NCBI GenBank assembly: GCA_001724265.1
Contig: MEDY01000029.1
Coordinates: 1-64,000 of the forward strand
Reading direction: 5' to 3'
From: Rhizaria sp. SCN 62-66
Taxonomy: Eukaryota; Rhizaria, unplaced
Length of the DNA stretch: 64,000 bases
Of the stretch, positions 59,201-64,000 are shown one piece after another. The first letter of the stretch is position 1. Each line of letters opens with the position of its first letter. The translations under genes and the position numbers were made by a program. The notes under the pieces were generated by a model. The model had not been told where the DNA came from. It saw nothing but the letters and a program-made list of their open reading frames with translations, and did not search any database.

Positions 59201-60326
59201 CAATGTCACTAATGCTGTCGCCGCCGCAGTCAGCACTCGCGCCTTGTGCGGCTCTTGCCTCACTAGCTGTGCTAGACGTAGCAAGCTTGTCGATATTAGA
59301 GTTGCGTTTAGGCTGGTAAGACAGGAAGGCGTTGTTGTTGCGCAGGTAGCCAAACGCCGCATTCGCGCACGCAGCGCCAAAGTGCACTGCCGTTGCAATC
59401 ACGTTTGCACAGTCACTCAACCGCGGAGACGTTGAGCTGCCAGTGCGGCTGATGCTGTCTCTGCTACCTGCATTGGTCGAGCTGCTACTGCTGTTGTTAC
59501 CGGGATCATAAAGATCGCAGAGGCGCTGTAAGTTGTTGCGCACTCGGCCGTCCGCGTTAAGGTTCGTCTTGTGATGCGTGTGCTTGCTCGCGCGAGCGTG
59601 GTCCGTGCGCGCGTGTGTGTTTCCGTTTGGGACAGGGTAGGTTGCACTCGTGAGGGCGTGTGCGCTGGCGAACGAGCTAACCAACACAAGGTGGGCGACT
59701 TCAAGCAGATCCGTCGCAAACTCTGCCTGGACCTCGGTGAGGCCGGCGCTACCTGAGACAAACGCTGCAGCGGCTGCAGGGGCATAAGCAGAGGCGGATG
59801 TGGAAGACGATGACGTGTTAGCGCTCTGTGACAGCAGCATGTCCTGGAGAATTGACGTAACGTGTGTGATCTTATCGTTGAGCTGACTGATTGTGTCCGC
59901 GATACTGAGGGCACCGTCTTGACTTGTCTTGCTCTCGGCATTGCTGACGGTGACGTCAGCATGACTGTGAGTGCGAGAGTCAGTGTTAGAGGCCGTGTAA
60001 GTCCCAGCAAGGAGGGGATCGATAGCCTGCAGTGCTGTCTTTACAGCGAGCCGGGCCTCGTTCAGCTGCTCAGTAACTGTATCAACATTATCCGCGGTTA
60101 CCGCGGAGATAAAATTGCCGATAGTTTCTGTCACTTGTGATTGCGGAGTGAAAAGCGACGGTGACCAGAGAGGTTTAGGAAGGACAAGCGGGTTGTGGTG
60201 TGGGTTCTTTGTACTGAGCACGAAAAGCTTTAGTGCAGAGGTGACAGATCGTGGCCGTAGTGCCGCAGGATTCGCGCTAGCGCTGTTCAATGCACGTTGC
60301 CCGTGATAATGCTGGCGCGATGTCAT
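53283..60326 (-). CDS. unknown 2347-residue helical protein; contains one in-frame TAG
   Basis: A single exon as far as I can see, 2347 residues counting TAG at codon 533, stop TGA. The start at 60326 (MTSRQHYHGQRALNS) is the first ATG. The N-terminal part has helices (ETIGNFISAVTADNVDTVTE, AVKTALQAIDPLLAG) with Ser/Asn/Asp runs. After the TAG come long Ala/Leu-rich helices throughout (LPLAAFIAPSYPPVRAAILV, LLYPLLMSLALAIEG, ALFCALLPALWTLDRVPSV), suggesting an alpha-solenoid (HEAT/ARM-like) scaffold. No transmembrane or enzyme signature is convincing. The extreme C-terminus (DRGVRPSGCEFTPMPQL) is more ordered. I recognise no family. The flanking halves share frame, strand and codon usage, so the single TAG is the only obstacle to one continuous gene. 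Confidence 0.7.
58728..58730 (-). other. in-frame TAG read as sense (codon 533)
   Basis: Context is APALVS-TAG-CNEPLWLLTA. The next ATG in frame lies well inside the downstream reading frame, and the helical sequence begins immediately after the TAG. Confidence 0.75.
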
Positions 60327-60915
60327 TATGAAACGGGGAGACGTGCCCGAGCGGGCTTAGTTAACGAGGTGCGAACTAGGGTCTTGACTTGGGAGGAGGG
60401 CGTTGAAAAGATGCTAGATCTACAACACAGAAGGGTACAGAAAAGTATAATTACGTGAGAGTAAATTGTACAGCGTAACAATTTAATTCTTTCGTTTTAA
60501 CTTTATTTGACGATTGCGTCACAAAGATATTCACTGCTCAATCCATCTGCTTGTGGGCGCGCAAGACCGCGACCAGGGTGAGAAGTAGAGCAATGCATCA
60601 TCAAGCCTAAGCTCATCACCAATGTCACCAGACCAGTACAAGTGACCTCTTGGGGGTTGATTGTACTTTGGTCTAGTCCTCATTTCGGGGCGAACGAATT
60701 CATTGACAAACGAGCTTAGCCACGTTTGCTACCACATATGAATGATGTTTGCCAGCTGTTACTACACTCCATGTTCACGCTGTGAGGCTTCAAACTCGCC
60801 ACGAGTCAACGACTAATCGGTCCGTGGATAAAAATGATTAATAGTAGAATCCTAATGCACTCTGTATGATGTAGTTTTACTTTCTATGTAGTAATCGTCA
60901 AATCTATCATATACT
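60327..60915. other. spacer upstream of the 2347-residue gene
   Basis: About 590 bp, AT-rich, with the promoter of one gene and the 3' region of the helicase gene. No RNA gene is supported. Confidence 0.45.
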
Positions 60916-63900
60916 TCATTCTTCGACGTCAAGTAGCGCGTCGCTGTCGGCGCCCTGGCTCAATAAGCTCGCATTAAGCCGCTCGCAGTAACCCAGAAAC
61001 GTCAGCAAATCGTTCGAATTGCGGTAATAGCCACGTGGTGTCATCCTCGCACGCTTGACAACCGCGCTCCATAGCGACGGCTGCTGTTGCTGCTGCTGCT
61101 GCGTCCCAGTTGCAGTCCCAGTCGCAGAGGCCGTCGTAGCGCTTGTGTTACTTGAGCACAGCAGCGACGCCCGCCCAAATACGATCAAGTGCCTCTTGGC
61201 GCGCGACAGCGACACGCAGAGCCGGTTCGCGTTGTCAATGAAGGACGCGCTCTCGCCGCCCTGCTGCGCTTGAGACGGGTACTGAGTCTGTGTTTTCACA
61301 CACGACATGACGATGATCTCGCGTTCACCGCCCTGAAACGCGTCCACGGTCGACACCAACACACCCGTGGGCGCATAGACAGTGTAGTCCTCTTCAGCGT
61401 TAGCTTCCACGGTCGAATCAGGAGCATATGCAGAGCCGTCATTTCCATCCAAGTTATTGATGCAACTGCTTTCGCCAGCGTTATGAAAGCTCGAGTCGGC
61501 GACAGCTGCAAGAGCCGCCTTCTTACTGTACAGCCCCGCTCCAGACTGCCCGTGAGCACCCGCACGCCCCGCAGCAGCCGCCCCCGTATTCGCAGCAGCA
61601 CCAGCAGCAGCAGCAGCAGCGGTCTGCGGCAAGAACTCGGCCGCGAACGCCCTGTCCGCCGCCAGTGTCTCAAGCGCGGTCCTGATCGCGCTCGCTTGCG
61701 CCCGGAACGGCACGATTACGCCGACGCAGCGCGCAGGTACCCGCAGCAGCAGCAGGCGCGCGACCGTGGAGACGACCGCGGCGGCCTCTGCCGGATTGGA
61801 CAGGGACCCGCTGGCGGCGGAGACGCGCTCCTCGCGGCCGTCGGGCACGTCGCAGAAGACTACCGGCGGCAGCGCGGGGATGGTGCTGACCGCGCGCGGC
61901 CCGGGCGCCGCGGGGGCTAGAAGCAGGGGCGCGCGGGCGGCGGCGGCGACGCCGCTGGTAAGGCGGCCGCGGTAGAAGAGGCCGCTGAGCAGGTCGGCGA
62001 TGGCGGGGTGGACGCGGTACTGCATGCGCAGACGGACTAAGCGGACGCAGACGGGGCCACCGGCGGTGGCCGCGCGACTGCTCGCGAAGGCGGCATTGTT
62101 GCGAGGAGTGCTTACGGCAGTCGAGATAGCGCCGGAGAGGTCGCTGGGAGTATCTGTATGTGTGTTCGTAGCTACGGTTGCGCTGCAATCGTTATCGTCA
62201 ACAGTGATTGCAAAGCGGGCGAGCCGGACGAACAGCGACCTTCCCAGGCCCGCAATCGCACCAGGGTCGCTCAGGCTCCCGCCCCCATTGCTGCTCACCA
62301 CAGCGGCAGGGTCGCCATCGCCTGCATCGGGCTCGCCAGTATCCGTGCCGACCGCGGCCTCCGCCGCCCGCGCGGCCGCCCGGTACGCCGGCGGCGCCCA
62401 GGGCAGCCCCGCGAGCGCGGTCAGCGCGGGCAGCGTCGGTGGCAGCTGCAGCGGGTCGCCCACCAGCGCCACGGCCTCGGCGCCGGCCCGCAGCAGCGGC
62501 AGCAGCGCCAGCGGCTCCGTCGTCTGACTCGCCTCGTCGATAAAGCCCAGGGCGAAGCGCTGTCCGCGCAGCGCGTCCGAGGACGAGGAGATGCAGGTGG
62601 TGCCGATGATGCGCGCTTTGAGCAGCCGCTGCGACCGCGTCTCGAGCGTCACGTCGCGACTGATGTGGCTGTATGAAGTGCTACTGTGTGCGAATAGAGA
62701 CGAGCCGCCGCGCGCTGTCTGCTTTTGAGTCGCGCCTGACTCCGACAGCGCGCGTAAGTGGGCGAGCTCGTCCTCGGCGTCCGCGATAGCAGCGCGCACG
62801 GCAGCCTCCTCATCGTCATCCTCGCTATCTACATCTGCCCTCGTGTGATTACTCCTGGCAGACGGCTTGGCTGCGGCTGCGTTACCGTTGCGGAACACGA
62901 GTTTCGCGGTGAAAAGCCCCGCCGCGGCCGTGGCGGTGCGCGAACGGCCCAACGCCGCCAGCCTGTCCCTGAGCGCGCGCAGCGATGACGTCACGGCCGC
63001 CACGGCGCTGCCGGCCGCGGACGCTGACGACGACGACGCACCGGCCTTGGTCCGCTTCCGCCCCTTCCCAGCAGGGCCAGAGCCCGGGCCAGAGTTCGCG
63101 GCGGCGGCGGCGTTCGGTGCGGCGAGGCCGTGCGCGGTGAAGGCGAGTAATCCTTTATCGATCTTCATCGCGGACCCGACGCGCGCGAACTCGCGGCAGC
63201 CAGCGCGGCGCAGGCGCAGCAACACGTTGTCCGCAGCCGTGTTGGTGTGCGCCGCGAGGAGGATCCGCACGGTGCACTCGGGGTCGAGCTCCGCCAGCGC
63301 GGTCGCGAGCATGAGCAGGCAGCAGGCGAGCAGGTGCGACTTACCGCTGCCGAAGACGCCGTGCACCAGCACCAGCGGCGCCACCGTGGCCCCACGAGTA
63401 CCATCAAGAGTACCGTGTGTTCCCGTGCGAGTGTCATGTGCTCCCGCGAAAGCGTCGTGCGTACTCGAACCATCCGCATGTGATGTCGCTGTCGCTGTAT
63501 AGAGGTCGGTGACCCACGCAGCGCACTGCTGCAGCACTGAGAACTGGTCGCCGTTGAGCGGAAACCGCGCTACCGCCGCGTCGCACGCTGCGGCGACGCG
63601 CGCGCGGGCCCAGTCAAGCCGGGACTGGGAGTGCAGCGCGCGCTGCAGCGCGGCCAGAGGCGGCAACAGCTGCGCTGCCGAGGGGGGTTCCGTGTGCAGC
63701 GCCGACCTGAAACCACCGTGACCGTGACCGTGACCTTGGACAGACGTCGCAGCGGCGCCGTCACTGCGCCAGCCAGCTGCGGTGTGCAGCGACGTGAGCA
63801 GCTCAGCCTGTTCGGCTGCGGTCGTCGGCATGGGCCGCCACAGCATCGGCGCCAGCGGCGCCGATGCCAGAGCTGCGACCACTGACAGCGGCAGCGGCGC

Positions 63901-64000
63901 CATGCCACTGCTGCTCAGAGTCGCCGCCCCGCCAGCGCCGTGCTGCGCGGGGTGCTGCGCGAACTGATGTTGTTGCCGTTGCTGCGGGGTGAGGGCGAAC
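60916..64000 (-). CDS. ZGRF1-like superfamily 1 (UPF1/DNA2-type) helicase, 5' end outside window
   Basis: A single open frame of 1027 codons from the window edge to TGA at 60916. The frame is open to position 63999, so the true start is probably to the right; an internal ATG at 63903 is available. SF1B motifs in order (numbering from the edge): Walker A GVFGSGKSH at about 216, motif Ia AAHTNTAADNVLLRL, Walker B FIDEASQ at about 485, motif III VGDPLQLPPT at about 513, motif IV-like RLRMQYRVHPAIADL, motif V VSTVDAFQGGEREIIVMSCV at about 885, motif VI SLSRAKRHLIVFGR at about 935. The VHGVFG.GKS.LLA block and spacing resemble ZGRF1, a 5'-3' helicase in replication-fork and recombination repair, more than UPF1. 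Ser/Ala/Asn inserts separate the motifs. No GRF zinc finger is in the visible part. Confidence 0.88.
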   Translation of the reverse strand, partial: FALTPQQRQQHQFAQHPAQHGAGGAATLSSSGMAPLPLSVVAALASAPLAPMLWRPMPTTAAEQAELLTSLHTAAGWRSDGAAATSVQGHGHGHGGFRSALHTEPPSAAQLLPPLAALQRALHSQSRLDWARARVAAACDAAVARFPLNGDQFSVLQQCAAWVTDLYTATATSHADGSSTHDAFAGAHDTRTGTHGTLDGTRGATVAPLVLVHGVFGSGKSHLLACCLLMLATALAELDPECTVRILLAAHTNTAADNVLLRLRRAGCREFARVGSAMKIDKGLLAFTAHGLAAPNAAAAANSGPGSGPAGKGRKRTKAGASSSSASAAGSAVAAVTSSLRALRDRLAALGRSRTATAAAGLFTAKLVFRNGNAAAAKPSARSNHTRADVDSEDDDEEAAVRAAIADAEDELAHLRALSESGATQKQTARGGSSLFAHSSTSYSHISRDVTLETRSQRLLKARIIGTTCISSSSDALRGQRFALGFIDEASQTTEPLALLPLLRAGAEAVALVGDPLQLPPTLPALTALAGLPWAPPAYRAAARAAEAAVGTDTGEPDAGDGDPAAVVSSNGGGSLSDPGAIAGLGRSLFVRLARFAITVDDNDCSATVATNTHTDTPSDLSGAISTAVSTPRNNAAFASSRAATAGGPVCVRLVRLRMQYRVHPAIADLLSGLFYRGRLTSGVAAAARAPLLLAPAAPGPRAVSTIPALPPVVFCDVPDGREERVSAASGSLSNPAEAAAVVSTVARLLLLRVPARCVGVIVPFRAQASAIRTALETLAADRAFAAEFLPQTAAAAAAGAAANTGAAAAGRAGAHGQSGAGLYSKKAALAAVADSSFHNAGESSCINNLDGNDGSAYAPDSTVEANAEEDYTVYAPTGVLVSTVDAFQGGEREIIVMSCVKTQTQYPSQAQQGGESASFIDNANRLCVSLSRAKRHLIVFGRASLLCSSNTSATTASATGTATGTQQQQQQQPSLWSAVVKRARMTPRGYYRNSNDLLTFLGYCERLNASLLSQGADSDALLDVEE

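Noticed and set aside
60338-60420. tRNA-like text (GTGCCCGAGCGGGC) just upstream of the 2347-residue gene
   Set aside because: There is no matching T-arm, anticodon stem or acceptor closure within tRNA length. It is a short hairpin at most, so it is not the expected CUA suppressor tRNA.
1-64000. CRISPR array, insertion sequence, operon or viral genes
   Set aside because: No spaced direct repeats, transposase or capsid/polymerase frames. Genes are spliced and individually spaced, as in a eukaryotic nucleus.

Overview
This is nuclear DNA from a flagellated or ciliated microbial eukaryote. Genes are GC-rich and split by short introns (29 inferred here, 85-222 bp), and they sit in AT-richer spacers. 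Proteins carry long Ala, Ser, Gly, Asn, Asp and Gln runs. Mitochondrial genes (an ISCA2-type Fe-S assembly factor and a mitochondrial pyruvate carrier), centriole and cilium genes (a TEDC1-like protein, an RIIa-domain protein) and a meiotic ZIP4-like protein all fit a protist with mitochondria, a basal body and sex. I cannot place the lineage more closely.

Layout: the 3' end of an unknown gene (2-97,+); ISCA2-like (581-1421,+); a 3197-residue CH-like protein (1844-11711,-); glyoxalase I (12159-12761,-); a NAT8-like membrane acetyltransferase (13095-15459,+); a doubtful small gene (15611-15892,+); a GPI-anchored surface protein (17232-18587,+); a copine-type double-C2 protein (19636-24395,-); a fused MPC1-MPC2 carrier (25448-26707,-); an 11-exon ZIP4/SPO22-like TPR protein (27138-34155,-); TEDC1-like (34417-37075,-); an acidic protein, possibly Claspin/Mrc1-like (37300-42984,+); a bHLH transcription factor (43794-48284,+); an unknown 422-residue protein (49291-51066,+); an RIIa-domain protein (52173-52846,-); an unknown 2347-residue protein (53283-60326,-); and a ZGRF1-like SF1 helicase that runs off the right edge (60916-64000,-).

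The main discovery is a probable variant nuclear genetic code. Six in-frame TAG codons lie inside five otherwise intact genes (32569, 31647, 17769, 39251, 46533, 58728). None of the 16 recognised genes ends in TAG: nine end in TAA and seven in TGA. One TAG lies in an exon whose splice junction keeps frame only if TAG is read as sense. UAG therefore looks like a rare amino-acid codon, about 6 in 16,400 codons. The amino acid cannot be decided from this window.

Two other features stand out. The 5' splice sites read GTACGT instead of GTAAGT, with C at intron position +4 in 26 of 29 introns, which suggests altered U1 or U6 pairing. The two normally separate subunits of the mitochondrial pyruvate carrier are encoded as one polypeptide with an extra hydrophobic linker. 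I saw no mobile element, CRISPR array, rRNA or convincing tRNA.
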